Below, piece after piece: positions 23,221 to 32,341 of a stretch of DNA of 64,000 nucleotides. The stretch spans positions 62,001-126,000 of the forward strand of contig NZ_BMTV01000012.1 of assembly GCF_014649855.1 (NCBI RefSeq), in the 5' to 3' direction. This stretch comes from Streptomyces roseolus (GTDB lineage: Bacteria > Actinomycetota > Actinomycetes > Streptomycetales > Streptomycetaceae). Both the position numbers and the translations under genes were made by a program. Position 1 is the stretch's first letter. The number at the start of each line of letters is the position of its first letter. Below the pieces are notes generated by a model that was not told the DNA's origin, did no database searches, and saw only the letters and a program-made list of their open reading frames with translations.

Positions 23221-24075
23221 GTGCTCTTGGGTATGGTTTGCGCGCTCGGATCGGCGCTCTGTTTCGGTGCGGCGACCGTCTTCCAGGCCGCCGCCGCCCG
23301 CGCGGCCGCGCCCGGGACGGGCAGCGGGGTGGACGTCGGGCTGCTCTGGCGGGCGGTGCGGCGGTGGCGGTACGCGGTCGGGCTCGCGATCGACGGACTC
23401 GGCTTCGCCCTGGAGGTCGTGGCGCTGCGGACGCTCCCCCTGTACGCGGTCGGCGCCGCGCTCGCCGCGAGCCTCGCCGTCACCGCCGCGCTGGCCTCCC
23501 GGATGCCGGCGGTGCGCCTCGGCCGGGCCGAATGGGCCGCGGTGGCCGCGGTCTGCGCCGGGCTCGCGCTGCTGGCGCTCGCCGCCGGCCGGGAGGGCCA
23601 CCGGGAGGGACCCGAGGCGCTGCCGTGGGTCCTGCTGGGCGTCGCCGCCGGGGTGCTGCTGCTCGGCGCGGCGGCCGGGCGCCTCCCCGGCCGGCCCCGG
23701 GCGCTGGTCCTCGGCCTCGGCTCCGGGCTCGGTTTCGGCGTGGTGGAGGTGGCCGTGCGGCTCCTGGACGGGGTCGACCTCGCGGACCCGGCCCTGTGGG
23801 CGCTGCTGCTCGGCGGCGGCGCGGCGTTCCTCCTCCTCACCTCGGCCTTCCAGCGGGGCGCGGTGACGACGGCGACGGCCGGGATGGTCCTGGGCGAGAC
23901 GCTGGGCCCGGCGGCGGCCGGCCTCCTCTGGCTGGGCGACGAGACCCGCGAGGGCCTCGGCGGGCTCGCCCTCGCCGGCTTCGTCACGGCCGTCGCCGCC
24001 TCCCTGGCCCTCGCCCGCTTCGGCGAGCCGCCGGTGCCCGCGCCCGGACCCGTGCGGGAGCGGACCGCCGGGTGA
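23221..24075 (+). CDS. DMT-superfamily membrane transporter
   Basis: 284 residues with about nine or ten hydrophobic segments and no long soluble domain. The first segment MLLGMVCALGSALCFGAATVFQAAAARA resembles EamA/NIPA-like permeases. Substrate is unknown. GTG 23221 is supported by TAGAGT at 23209-23214, 6 bases upstream, implying a leaderless mRNA. The last ten codons lie in a 30-base segment that is repeated just after the stop codon (24042-24109). Confidence 0.8.
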   Translation: MLLGMVCALGSALCFGAATVFQAAAARAAAPGTGSGVDVGLLWRAVRRWRYAVGLAIDGLGFALEVVALRTLPLYAVGAALAASLAVTAALASRMPAVRLGRAEWAAVAAVCAGLALLALAAGREGHREGPEALPWVLLGVAAGVLLLGAAAGRLPGRPRALVLGLGSGLGFGVVEVAVRLLDGVDLADPALWALLLGGGAAFLLLTSAFQRGAVTTATAGMVLGETLGPAAAGLLWLGDETREGLGGLALAGFVTAVAASLALARFGEPPVPAPGPVRERTAG

Positions 24076-24109
24076 CGCGGCCCGGACCCGTGCGGGAGCG
24101 GACCGCCGG
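24042..24109. repeat. 30-bp direct repeat duplicating the 3' end of the DMT gene
   Basis: Copies at 24042-24071 and 24080-24109, identical over 30 bases and 38 apart. The first encodes the last residues (PGPVRERTAG). The second lies beyond the stop in the short gap before the convergent gene at 24117. Confidence 0.9.
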
Positions 24110-24116
24110 CCGGCGC

Positions 24117-24875
24117 TCAGGCCTTCGCGCCGCGCGCCTCCAGGTACTCCTCGAAGGTGACCCGGCCGGTGGCGTGCCCCGGGGCCAGGTGGCCGCCCGC
24201 GCGGAAGGCCCGGTACGTACGGCCGGCCAGGGGGACGGGCAGGAGGCGGCGGCCGCGGCCGGTGGCGGCGAGGTGGGCGCGGGCCAGGTCGGCGAGCGTC
24301 CGCACCTCGGGGCCGCCCATGTCGGGGACACGGCCCGCGGGCTCGCCGGCCGCGAGCTCCGCCAGCCGCTCGGCCACCTCGGTCACCTCCACCGGCTGGT
24401 CCGAGACGCCGGCCGGCAGCGGCATGACCAGCGGGACCTTCCCCGCGGTCGCCAGGACCCGCGCCACCAGGTCGTGGAACTGGGTGGCCCGCAGCACGGT
24501 CCAGCCGAGCCCGGACTCCTCGACCAGCCGCTCCACCGCGTGCTTGGCGCGGTAGTAGCGGAGCGGTACCCGGTCGACCCCGACGACCGAGATGTACACG
24601 AGGTGCCGGATCCCGGCCCGGCGGGCCGCCGCGATCAGCGTCCGGGCCGCCTCCTCGTCGCCGCCGCGCGGGGAGGAGGCGCAGTGGACGACGGTGTCGG
24701 CGCCCGTCAGCGCCTCGTCGAGACCGGCACCGGTCCGCAGGTCCACGGGGTACCGCGGCGAGCGGCGGCTCAGCTCGCGCACCTCGTGCCCGGCGGCGGC
24801 GAGCCGCGCGCACAGCGGCCCGCCGAGGGTGCCGGTGGCCCCCGTCACCAGGATCGTCTTCGTCGCCGTCGTCAT
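24117..24875 (-). CDS. NAD(P)-binding epimerase/NmrA-like protein
   Basis: 252 residues. N-terminal Rossmann motif VTGATGTLGGPLCARLAAAGHEV, then DTVVHCASSPRG and HLVYISVVGVDRVPLRYYRAKHAVERLVEESG, where YYRAK supplies the Tyr/Lys of atypical SDRs. It belongs to the NmrA/epimerase type that ECF41 sigma factors commonly control as part of the COE group (carboxymuconolactone decarboxylase, oxidoreductase, epimerase), as I recall. An ECF41-type promoter sits upstream and the sigma gene itself is next on the same strand. Substrate unknown. ATG 24875 has GGAAGGGA about 9 bases ahead. Confidence 0.85.
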   Translation of the reverse strand: MTTATKTILVTGATGTLGGPLCARLAAAGHEVRELSRRSPRYPVDLRTGAGLDEALTGADTVVHCASSPRGGDEEAARTLIAAARRAGIRHLVYISVVGVDRVPLRYYRAKHAVERLVEESGLGWTVLRATQFHDLVARVLATAGKVPLVMPLPAGVSDQPVEVTEVAERLAELAAGEPAGRVPDMGGPEVRTLADLARAHLAATGRGRRLLPVPLAGRTYRAFRAGGHLAPGHATGRVTFEEYLEARGAKA

Positions 24876-24930
24876 CTCCGGGGTCCCTTCCCTCCGCGGA
24901 CGCCCCCGCGGAGCGCCCCTCCCCCGTGGG

Positions 24931-24957
24931 GACCGGCGGGGCCGCCCGGATGTGACA
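24931..24957 (-). promoter_or_regulatory. ECF41-type promoter of the epimerase-like gene
   Basis: On the minus strand TGTCACA (24957-24951), 16 bases, GGTC (24934-24931). The remembered ECF41 consensus is TGTCACA-N16-CGTC, so only one base of the -10 differs. It lies between the sigma gene and its presumed target, about 56 bases from the ATG at 24875. Confidence 0.65.
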
Positions 24958-24972
24958 GCCCCGGCCCCGGCC

Positions 24973-25962
24973 TCAGTCCCGGCCCCGGCCCATGGCCTCC
25001 GGACGGGTGGCGAACTGCCGGCCCGCGAAGACGAGCTTGTCCGGGTTCATCACCATCCGCACGTCGGTGATGCGGCCGTCGGCGCGCGTCTCCACCGTGG
25101 CGACGCCGATGAGCCGGGCGCCGACGTGCAGCACGACGCCGGGCGCGCCGTTGACCTCGGCGACGGTGAGCGCGGAGCCCTCCTCGCGTCGGGCGGCGAC
25201 GCCGACGAGGAAGCGGAGGACGCGGTCGCGGCCGCGGACGGGACGGAGCGCGGACCTGACCTTGCCGCCGCCGTCGCTCCACCAGACGACGTCCGCCGCG
25301 AGGACCTTCTCCAGGCCCGCGAGGTCGCCCTCGCGGGAGGCGGCGACGAAGGACTCGACGAACTCCCGGTGCCGCTCGGGCGCGGGCGGCCCGGCGCGGC
25401 GGGAGGCCCCGTCGTCGCCGGGCGCGGCCACCCGCCGGGCGGCCCGGACGTACAGCTGGCGGCAGTTGGCCTCGCCGAGGTCGAGCAGGCCGGCGATCTC
25501 CCGGTGCGCGTAGCCGAAGGCCTCGCGGAGCACGTACACGGCCCGCTCGGCCGGGGTGAGCCGCTCCAGGAGCAGCAGCAGCGCCGTCGAGACGTCGTCG
25601 CTCCGCTCGACGGCCTCCAGCGGTCCCGCGCCGGGCGCGCCGAGCGGGCCCCGGGCGTCGGTGAACACCGGCTCGGGCAGCCAGGTCCCGGTGTACCGCT
25701 CGCGGGTGGCGCGGGCGGAGGTGAGCCGGGTGAGGCAGAGGTTGGTGACGACCCTGGTGAGCCAGGCGCCGGGCCGGACGATGGCGGCCCGGTCGGCGCC
25801 GTCCCACCGCAGGTAGGCGTCCTGGACGGTGTCCTCGGCCTCCTCGGCGGACCCGAGCATGCGGTAGGCGAGCCCGAAGAGCCGCGGCCGGTACGCGGTG
25901 AACTCCCGCGCGGCGGCCTCCGCGTCGCCCGGCGACCGCCCGTCCGGAGTGGAGTACGACAT
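24973..25962 (-). CDS. ECF sigma factor, SigJ/ECF41 type with SnoaL-like tail
   Basis: 329 residues. Sigma region 2 (FTAYRPRLFGLAYRMLGSAEEAEDTVQDAYLRW) and region 4 (LTPAERAVYVLREAFGYAHREIAGLLDLGEANCRQLYVRAARRV) are followed by a C-terminal NTF2/SnoaL-like domain (about 195-320). This architecture defines ECF41, in which the tail regulates activity and no separate anti-sigma factor is needed. The family Asp-Gly-Gly-Gly-Lys-like motif is visible in SDGGGKVRSALRPVRG, and the NPDKL motif in MVMNPDKLVF. Start at ATG 25962 or GTG 25965. It follows the MocR gene closely and may share its transcript. It probably drives the epimerase-like gene downstream. Confidence 0.92.
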   Translation of the reverse strand: MSYSTPDGRSPGDAEAAAREFTAYRPRLFGLAYRMLGSAEEAEDTVQDAYLRWDGADRAAIVRPGAWLTRVVTNLCLTRLTSARATRERYTGTWLPEPVFTDARGPLGAPGAGPLEAVERSDDVSTALLLLLERLTPAERAVYVLREAFGYAHREIAGLLDLGEANCRQLYVRAARRVAAPGDDGASRRAGPPAPERHREFVESFVAASREGDLAGLEKVLAADVVWWSDGGGKVRSALRPVRGRDRVLRFLVGVAARREEGSALTVAEVNGAPGVVLHVGARLIGVATVETRADGRITDVRMVMNPDKLVFAGRQFATRPEAMGRGRD

Positions 25963-26007
25963 CACGCCCCCACCCTGCCAGACGGCCGCCCCGGCCCGCC
26001 CGGCCCC

Positions 26008-27525
26008 TCAGGCGTCCTCCGGGGACCGGGCCGTGTCGACGCCCTCCAGGACGCGGCACAGGGCCTGGAGGGCGCCCTGCCAGGCGCTGTCGGGCGGGGT
26101 GCCGTAGCCGACGACCAGGCCCTCCAGGGTCCGTCGGGCCTGCGGGTGGCGGAAGTGGCCCAGGCCCTGGACCGCGAGGCCGTGCCAGGCGGCGGAGCGG
26201 AGGGCGGCGGCCTCGGTGCCGGGCGGGAGGGAGAGGACGGCGTGGAGGCCCGCCGCGATGCCGCCGACGCGGATCCCGGGGGCGCGGTCGGCGAGCGCGG
26301 CGACGAGCTGGTCGCGGCGGTGCCGGTAGCGCAGCCGCATGGCGCGGACGTGCCGGTCGTGCGCGCCGGTGGCCAGGAAGTCCGCGAAGGCGAGCTGGTC
26401 GGGGGTGCCGCACATCCAGTCCACCACCGCCCCCTTCGCGGCGACGACCTCGTCCACCAGGCTCTCCGGCAGCACCATCCAGGCGAGCCGGAGGCCGGGC
26501 GCGAGGGACTTGCTCGCGGTGCCGAGGTAGACGACCCGCTCCGGGTCGAGGCCCTGGAGCGCGCCGACGGGCTGCCGGTCGTACCGGAACTCCCCGTCGT
26601 AGTCGTCCTCCAGGACGTGACCGCCGGTCGCCCGCGCCCAGTCGACGACGGCCGTCCGCCGGTCCGGCGGCAGCGCCCCGCCGAGCGGGAACTGGTGGGC
26701 GGCGGTCAGCAGCACCGCGTCCGGAGCGAGGGAGGTCAACTCCTCGACGCGGGTGCCGCGTTCGTCGAAGGGCAGCGGCGGGGTGGCGAGCCCGGCGTCC
26801 CGCAGCAGCCCGGCGTGCGGGCCGAGTCCGTACGACTCCACGCCGACGGCCCGGGCCCCGCGCCCGCGCAGGGCCCGGCCGATCAGCATCAGACCGTGCG
26901 CGAACCCCGAGCAGATCACGATCCGTTCGGGCCGCGCGTGGACGCCCCTGGCGCGGGCCAGGTACTCGGCGAGGGCCGTCCGCAGCTCCTGCCGGCCGCG
27001 CGGATCCCCGTACCCGAAGGCCTCGTTGGGCGCGGTGGCGAGCGCCCGCCGGTACGCCTTCAGCCACGCGGCGCGCGGGAAGGAGGCGAGGTCCGGGGTG
27101 CCGCTGCGGAGGTCGTACGCCGGTGGGCTCGTCCGCCGCCGCGCGACCCGCCACGCGGAGCCGCCGGGCGTGGGGCCCGCGGGGGGCGCGGGCGGGGCCG
27201 GGGACCTCCCGCCCTCCCCCGCAGCGGCCGCCGCCTCCGCCCCGGGCGCCGGCCGGGGGGCCGCGCGGCGGGCCACCCGGGTTCCGGAACCCTGGCGTGC
27301 CGTGAGCCACCCCTCGGCCACCAGTTCGGCGTACGCGTCGGCGACGGTGTTCCGGGCCACCCCGAGGTCCGCCGCGAGCTGGCGCGAGGACGGCAGCCGG
27401 GTGCCCGGTGCGAGGCGTCCGCTCCGCACCGCCTCGCGCAGCGCGTCCATGAGACCGGCCCTGAGCCGGGTGCCGCGCAGGTCCAGATGGAGGTCGGCGC
27501 CGAAAGTGGCCCAGTCATCCTGCAT
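26008..27525 (-). CDS. MocR/PdxR-type GntR regulator with aminotransferase domain
   Basis: 505 residues. The N-terminal GntR winged helix (about 15-85) contains LREAVRSGRLAPGTRLPSSRQLAADLGVARNTVADAY. A variable Ala/Pro/Arg linker (about 90-135) joins it to a fold-type I aminotransferase domain with YGDPRGRQELRTALAEYL and the PLP lysine in YLGTASKSLAPGLRLAW. MocR proteins sense vitamin B6 or amino compounds. ATG 27525 is supported by TATGGT at 27539-27534, 8 bases upstream, so the mRNA is leaderless. It is divergent from the AhpD-like gene and upstream of sigJ, so it may regulate this gene group. Confidence 0.9.
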   Translation of the reverse strand: MQDDWATFGADLHLDLRGTRLRAGLMDALREAVRSGRLAPGTRLPSSRQLAADLGVARNTVADAYAELVAEGWLTARQGSGTRVARRAAPRPAPGAEAAAAAGEGGRSPAPPAPPAGPTPGGSAWRVARRRTSPPAYDLRSGTPDLASFPRAAWLKAYRRALATAPNEAFGYGDPRGRQELRTALAEYLARARGVHARPERIVICSGFAHGLMLIGRALRGRGARAVGVESYGLGPHAGLLRDAGLATPPLPFDERGTRVEELTSLAPDAVLLTAAHQFPLGGALPPDRRTAVVDWARATGGHVLEDDYDGEFRYDRQPVGALQGLDPERVVYLGTASKSLAPGLRLAWMVLPESLVDEVVAAKGAVVDWMCGTPDQLAFADFLATGAHDRHVRAMRLRYRHRRDQLVAALADRAPGIRVGGIAAGLHAVLSLPPGTEAAALRSAAWHGLAVQGLGHFRHPQARRTLEGLVVGYGTPPDSAWQGALQALCRVLEGVDTARSPEDA

Positions 27526-27571
27526 GGAAATGGACCATACCCGCATGCCATCCGCTGCGTACGGTGGCTCC
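27526..27571. promoter_or_regulatory. Divergent leaderless promoters of the MocR and AhpD-like genes
   Basis: The 46-base gap holds both -10 boxes: TATGGT on the minus strand (27539-27534, 8 bases before ATG 27525) and TACGGT on the plus strand (27560-27565, 6 bases before ATG 27572). ATGGACCAT at 27530-27538 is a short palindrome over the minus-strand -10 box and could be part of a MocR operator. No TGTCACA box is present here. Confidence 0.55.
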
Positions 27572-28081
27572 ATGACCACCACCACCGTGCACTCCCCCGC
27601 CCAGGCCCTCGCCCACGAGCACACCCCGCGCATGCCCTTCGCCGAGCGGGTCCCCGACTTCTACCGGGCGATGCTCCGCCTGGAGCAGGAGGCCGCCAAG
27701 GGCGTGGACCCGACGCTCTACCACCTGATCAAGATCCGCGCCTCGCAGCTCAACCACTGCGCGTTCTGCCTCGACATGCACACCAAGGACGCCCTCGCCG
27801 AGGGCGAGTCCGTCGAGCGCGTCGTCCAGCTCTCCGCCTGGCAGGAGTCGCAGCACTTCTACACCGAGCGGGAGCTGGCGGCGATCGCCCTCACCGAGGC
27901 CGTCACCGTCCTCACCGACGGCTTCGTCCCGGACGAGGTGTACGCCGCCGCCGCCGAGCACTTCGACGAGGAGGAGCTCGCCAAGGTGATCGCCGCGATC
28001 GTCGTCATCAACTCCTGGAACCGCATCGCCGTCACGACCCGCATGGTCCCGGGCCACTACACCCCGCGCGCCGCCCACTGA
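27572..28081 (+). CDS. Carboxymuconolactone decarboxylase/AhpD-like protein
   Basis: 169 residues. The AhpD-like redox motif Cys-x-x-Cys is in NHCAFCLDMHTKDA (about 68-81), with the downstream His that usually completes the proton relay. Family members act as alkylhydroperoxidase partners or of unknown role. The N-terminus MTTTTVHSPAQALAHEHTPRMPF is variable. It stands beside an ECF41 sigma factor and an epimerase-like gene, the classic COE association, though its own promoter looks ordinary. It ends at a strong hairpin. Confidence 0.88.
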   Translation: MTTTTVHSPAQALAHEHTPRMPFAERVPDFYRAMLRLEQEAAKGVDPTLYHLIKIRASQLNHCAFCLDMHTKDALAEGESVERVVQLSAWQESQHFYTERELAAIALTEAVTVLTDGFVPDEVYAAAAEHFDEEELAKVIAAIVVINSWNRIAVTTRMVPGHYTPRAAH

Positions 28082-28100
28082 TCCCTCCGCGGGAACGGGC

Positions 28101-28132
28101 GGAGCCCCCCGGTCCGAGGACCGGGGGGCTCC
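28101..28132 (+). terminator. Strong terminator after the AhpD-like gene
   Basis: GGAGCCCCCCGGTCC (28101-28115) pairs with GGACCGGGGGGCTCC (28118-28132); the terminal pair must open to allow a loop. It starts 20 bases after the stop at 28081. Confidence 0.85.
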
Positions 28133-28280
28133 TGCGCGTTCGAGGGCGGGCTCGGATGAGGCCGAGCTCGCGGACCGCGTCGCGCACCGATGTCCCGACG
28201 CTCCCCTCGCACCGCTCGGCCCCAGGGGGCCTCCCGGGCTTCGGGAAGCCGCGTCGGACTCCGTCCGACGGCGGGTGGGC

Positions 28281-29270
<990 letters not shown>

Positions 29271-29441
29271 GGCGATCTCCGTAAGACAGCTGGCGGTGGG
29301 GTTTCCCTGCCCCTGAGACTGGATACCGCTTCCTGATCGATCGATGTCTCGACGTGAAGAGATATCCGGCGGTCAGGCTATCGGAAGCCGACCCCTCCGC
29401 ACCCCCACCCCCTTGTGGTGCGGCTCACCTCCCGCCCCGTT

Positions 29442-30503
29442 TCACCCTCCCGTGCAGCCGTCCTCGCCGCCGGTGAGGGCCGCGCAGGCGCGCGCGGCGC
29501 CCCCGGAGGCGACCGGGATCATCGCGGTGTACGCGCCGCCGTCGCCGTCCGCGAGGACGTAGGCGACGCGGACGGCGGTGCCCGACTGGACACTGACCTC
29601 GTCCCCGGGGGTGCCTCCGCTGATCCGCGCCCAGGCCGCGGCGCAGGCCTCGCTGTGCCGGACCTCGACGAGGGCGGCGCCGACGCGGGTGCGGGCGACG
29701 GTGGTGGCGAGCGGCCCGCCGCACCCCATGTCCTCGGGGTCGAGCCCGCCGCAGTCCGCGCCGGTGCAGCGGACGCCCTCGGGGAGGCTGGGGCCGGGCG
29801 TCGGGGCGGTGGTGGTGGCGGGCGGGGGCGGGGCGGCCGCCGGCGCCTTCCCGGTCCCGCCGAGGTCCACGAGGAGCACGGCGGCGGTGACGACGAGGGC
29901 GGCTCCGACGATCCCGGCGACGTAGAGCAGCGGTGAACCCCGCCGCGGCGCCCGGGCGGCGGAAGGCCCTGGTCGCGGCGCCCGGGCAGCGGAAGGCCCG
30001 GCTGCCGGCCCCGGCGGCACGGGCCTGATGCGCATGGTCCGGTCGGCCGCATCGGCCGGGGCGGGCGGGGCCGCCGGTACGGCCGGGACAGCCGGAGCCG
30101 CCGAGGTCGCCGGGCCGGCGGGGCCGCCCGGACCGGTTCCGCCGGCCGGTGCGCCCTCCGGGGCCGGCCCCCGCTCCCGTACGCCCGCCCCCGCCCCGGC
30201 CTCCGGTGCCTCCGGCACCGCCCGCTCGCGCAGCAGCCGCTTCCAGGCCCGGTCGGCGTGCTCCCAGTGGGCGGTGAGGGGGCCGAGGTCGGCGCCGGTC
30301 ACGTCGGAGAGCGCGACGACGGCGCTCCTCGGCACGGGCCTGACGGCGTTCGCGTACGCGTCCCAGTCGGCCCGCTCGTGGCCGGTGCGCTCGGCGACGG
30401 CGGCGACGCCGAGTCCGCTGCGGTCGATGACCAGCCGGAGCCGTTCCGCGAACGTCCTCACGTCCGGATCGAGTTCACCGGACAGCGCCTTCCACGCCGA
30501 CAT
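29442..30503 (-). CDS. Membrane protein with XRE-type HTH and DUF2690-like outer domain
   Basis: 353 residues. An N-terminal helix-turn-helix (about 15-75, FAERLRLVIDRSGLGVAAVAERTGHE) is followed by an Ala/Pro-rich linker, a single membrane helix (LLYVAGIVGAALVVTAAVLLV, about 195-215) and a C-terminal domain with four Cys (VRCTGADCGGLDPEDMGCGG and SEACAAAW) resembling DUF2690. This topology places DNA-binding inside and a disulfide-rich domain outside, as in several Streptomyces membrane-bound regulators. The linker contains a 27-base duplication encoding ARAPRPGPSA-type repeats. ATG 30503 has GAGGGG upstream. Function unknown. Confidence 0.75.
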   Translation of the reverse strand: MSAWKALSGELDPDVRTFAERLRLVIDRSGLGVAAVAERTGHERADWDAYANAVRPVPRSAVVALSDVTGADLGPLTAHWEHADRAWKRLLRERAVPEAPEAGAGAGVRERGPAPEGAPAGGTGPGGPAGPATSAAPAVPAVPAAPPAPADAADRTMRIRPVPPGPAAGPSAARAPRPGPSAARAPRRGSPLLYVAGIVGAALVVTAAVLLVDLGGTGKAPAAAPPPPATTTAPTPGPSLPEGVRCTGADCGGLDPEDMGCGGPLATTVARTRVGAALVEVRHSEACAAAWARISGGTPGDEVSVQSGTAVRVAYVLADGDGGAYTAMIPVASGGAARACAALTGGEDGCTGG

Positions 30504-30660
30504 CTGCACCCCCTCGTCGATGTTCCTCGAAGGATGGCAGTTCCGGACGGTGAACGGGACCCGGCCGAGGAGCGCGGATGTACCGGAATGGTCACCTCCG
30601 TGCCACAGCGGACGGCGCGAACTTGCCCTCCGTTGGCGCGTACATGACCCTTGATCACGG

Positions 30661-30702
30661 GACGGCGCCCGCCCTCCCACGGGGGAGAGGGCGGGCGCCG
30701 TC
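30661..30702 (-). terminator. Terminator of the folD-DUF3017 operon
   Basis: GACGGCGCCCGCCCTC (30661-30676) pairs perfectly with GAGGGCGGGCGCCGTC (30687-30702), a 16-bp stem 20 bases past the stop of the DUF3017 gene. Confidence 0.85.
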
Positions 30703-30721
30703 GCCACGTGACCGGATGGGG

Positions 30722-31207
30722 TCAGGTCACCGTCAGATGGAGGACGTCCTCCAGGAACGGGATCCGGAGCCAGGGCCTCGGCTGCACCATGAGCGCGAGC
30801 AGCACGATCAGCGAGCCCATCACCCCGTACGTGACCATGTCGGTGAAGCGCGAGCGGACCGCGAGCATGCCCACCGAGGGCAGCAGGCGGCGGAGCACCG
30901 CGCCGAGCAGCAGCGCGGCGCCCACCAGCATCGTCCCGACCCGGAAGGACTGTCGGAAGGGGTCCGTCCCCACCACGAGCAGGCCGAGGGCCGCCGTCCC
31001 CAGGACGAGGAGCAGCGGCCACTGCCGGGCCGGCGCCGGGGCGTCGCCGCCCGCCGCCCGGCCGCCGCCCTCGGGGCGGGCCGTGTCGGTGGTGACCGTC
31101 GGCGGCCGGCGCGAGCCCCGCACCCGGCGGACCTTCGACACCCGGCCGCGCGGCAGCTCCCGCGGACCGTCAGGGCTCCCGGGGGCGGCCGGGCTCCCCG
31201 AGGTCAT
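30722..31207 (-). CDS. DUF3017 membrane protein
   Basis: 161 residues. A charged N-terminal part (about 1-60) precedes three hydrophobic segments (WPLLLVLGTAALGLLVVG, VGTMLVGAALLLGAVLRRLL and VTYGVMGSLIVLLALMV). Function unknown. ATG 31207 starts 1 base after the folD stop, so the two are co-transcribed and probably translationally coupled; this order, folD then DUF3017, is common in actinobacteria as I recall. A strong terminator follows. Confidence 0.85.
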   Translation of the reverse strand: MTSGSPAAPGSPDGPRELPRGRVSKVRRVRGSRRPPTVTTDTARPEGGGRAAGGDAPAPARQWPLLLVLGTAALGLLVVGTDPFRQSFRVGTMLVGAALLLGAVLRRLLPSVGMLAVRSRFTDMVTYGVMGSLIVLLALMVQPRPWLRIPFLEDVLHLTVT

Positions 31208-31208
31208 C

Positions 31209-32069
31209 TCAGAGCGCCGCGGCCGCGCGCTCCGCGGCCTCGACGACGTTCACGAGCAGCTGCGCGCGGGTCATCGGGCCCACGCCGCCGGGGTTCGGGG
31301 AGATCCAGCCGGCCACCTCGGCGACGTCCGGGTGGACGTCGCCCAGGATCTTGCCCTCGGCGTTGCGCGAGACGCCGACGTCGAGGACGGCCGCGCCGGG
31401 CTTCACGTCCTCCGGCTTGATCAGGTGCGGCACGCCGGCGGCGGCCACGATGATGTCGGCGTTCCGCAGGTGCGCCGAGAGGTCGCGGGTGCCGGTGTGG
31501 CACTGGGTCACGGTGGCGTTCTCGGAACGACGGGTCAGGATGAGCGGCATCGGGCGGCCGATGGTGACGCCGCGGCCGACGACCACGACCTCGGCGCCGC
31601 TGATCTCCACGCCGTGGGCGCGGAGCAGGGTGACGATGCCGTTCGGCGTGCAGGGCAGGGGGGCGGGCTCGTTGAGCACCAGTCGGCCGAGGTTGGTCGG
31701 GTGCAGGCCGTCGGCGTCCTTCGCCGGGTCCATCAGCTCCAGGATCCGGTTCTCGTCGATGCCCTTCGGCAGCGGCAGCTGGACGATGTAGCCGGTGCAC
31801 TCCGGATCCTCGTTGAGCTCCCGGACGACCGCCTCGATCTCCTCCTGCGTGGCGGACGCGGGGAGTTCGCGCTGGATGGAGGCGATGCCGACCTGCGCGC
31901 AGTCGCGGTGCTTGCCGGCCACGTACTTCTGGCTGGCCGGGTCGTCGCCGACCAGGACGGTGCCGAGACCGGGCGTGACGCCCTTCTCCTTGAGGGCCGC
32001 CACGCGGACGGCGAGTTCGGACTTGATCGCGGCCGCGGTGGCCTTGCCATCGAGAATCTGGGCGCTCAT
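31209..32069 (-). CDS. folD: Bifunctional methylenetetrahydrofolate dehydrogenase/cyclohydrolase
   Basis: 286 residues, full length. It interconverts 5,10-methylene-THF, methenyl-THF and 10-formyl-THF in one-carbon metabolism. Signatures include GTVLVGDDPASQKYVAGKHRDCAQVGI with the catalytic Lys, GYIVQLPLPKGID, and the NADP site VVVVGRGVTIGRPMPLIL. IVAAAGVPHLIKPEDVKPGAAVLDVGVSR and WISPNPGGVGPMTRAQLLVNVVEA close the fold. ATG 32069 gives the standard MSAQILDGKATA start. It forms an operon with the DUF3017 gene. It supplies formyl donors used by purN and purH encoded 2.5-5 kb away. Confidence 0.96.
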   Translation of the reverse strand: MSAQILDGKATAAAIKSELAVRVAALKEKGVTPGLGTVLVGDDPASQKYVAGKHRDCAQVGIASIQRELPASATQEEIEAVVRELNEDPECTGYIVQLPLPKGIDENRILELMDPAKDADGLHPTNLGRLVLNEPAPLPCTPNGIVTLLRAHGVEISGAEVVVVGRGVTIGRPMPLILTRRSENATVTQCHTGTRDLSAHLRNADIIVAAAGVPHLIKPEDVKPGAAVLDVGVSRNAEGKILGDVHPDVAEVAGWISPNPGGVGPMTRAQLLVNVVEAAERAAAAL

Positions 32070-32341
32070 GGGGACATCCTCCCGGATGACCCCCGCCGAG
32101 TTCCAATTCGGTCCCTCCCGGCTCCCGCCGGGGTCCCCGGGGGAGCGCGGGGGGCCGGAACGGAAAGTTGCACGTGCACAACTCCGGTGCGTATCGACTG
32201 GACAACACCTCGGAGCTACGGCGACGATGACCAGCGCAGTGCCGCGGGAAGTGCCGGGGGGAGTCCGCTCACGTGCCGTGAAAGTTCCTCCGCGCGGGCC
32301 GCGTCGTCCCCGCACGAGAACATTCACGGAGGAAAGCCCCG

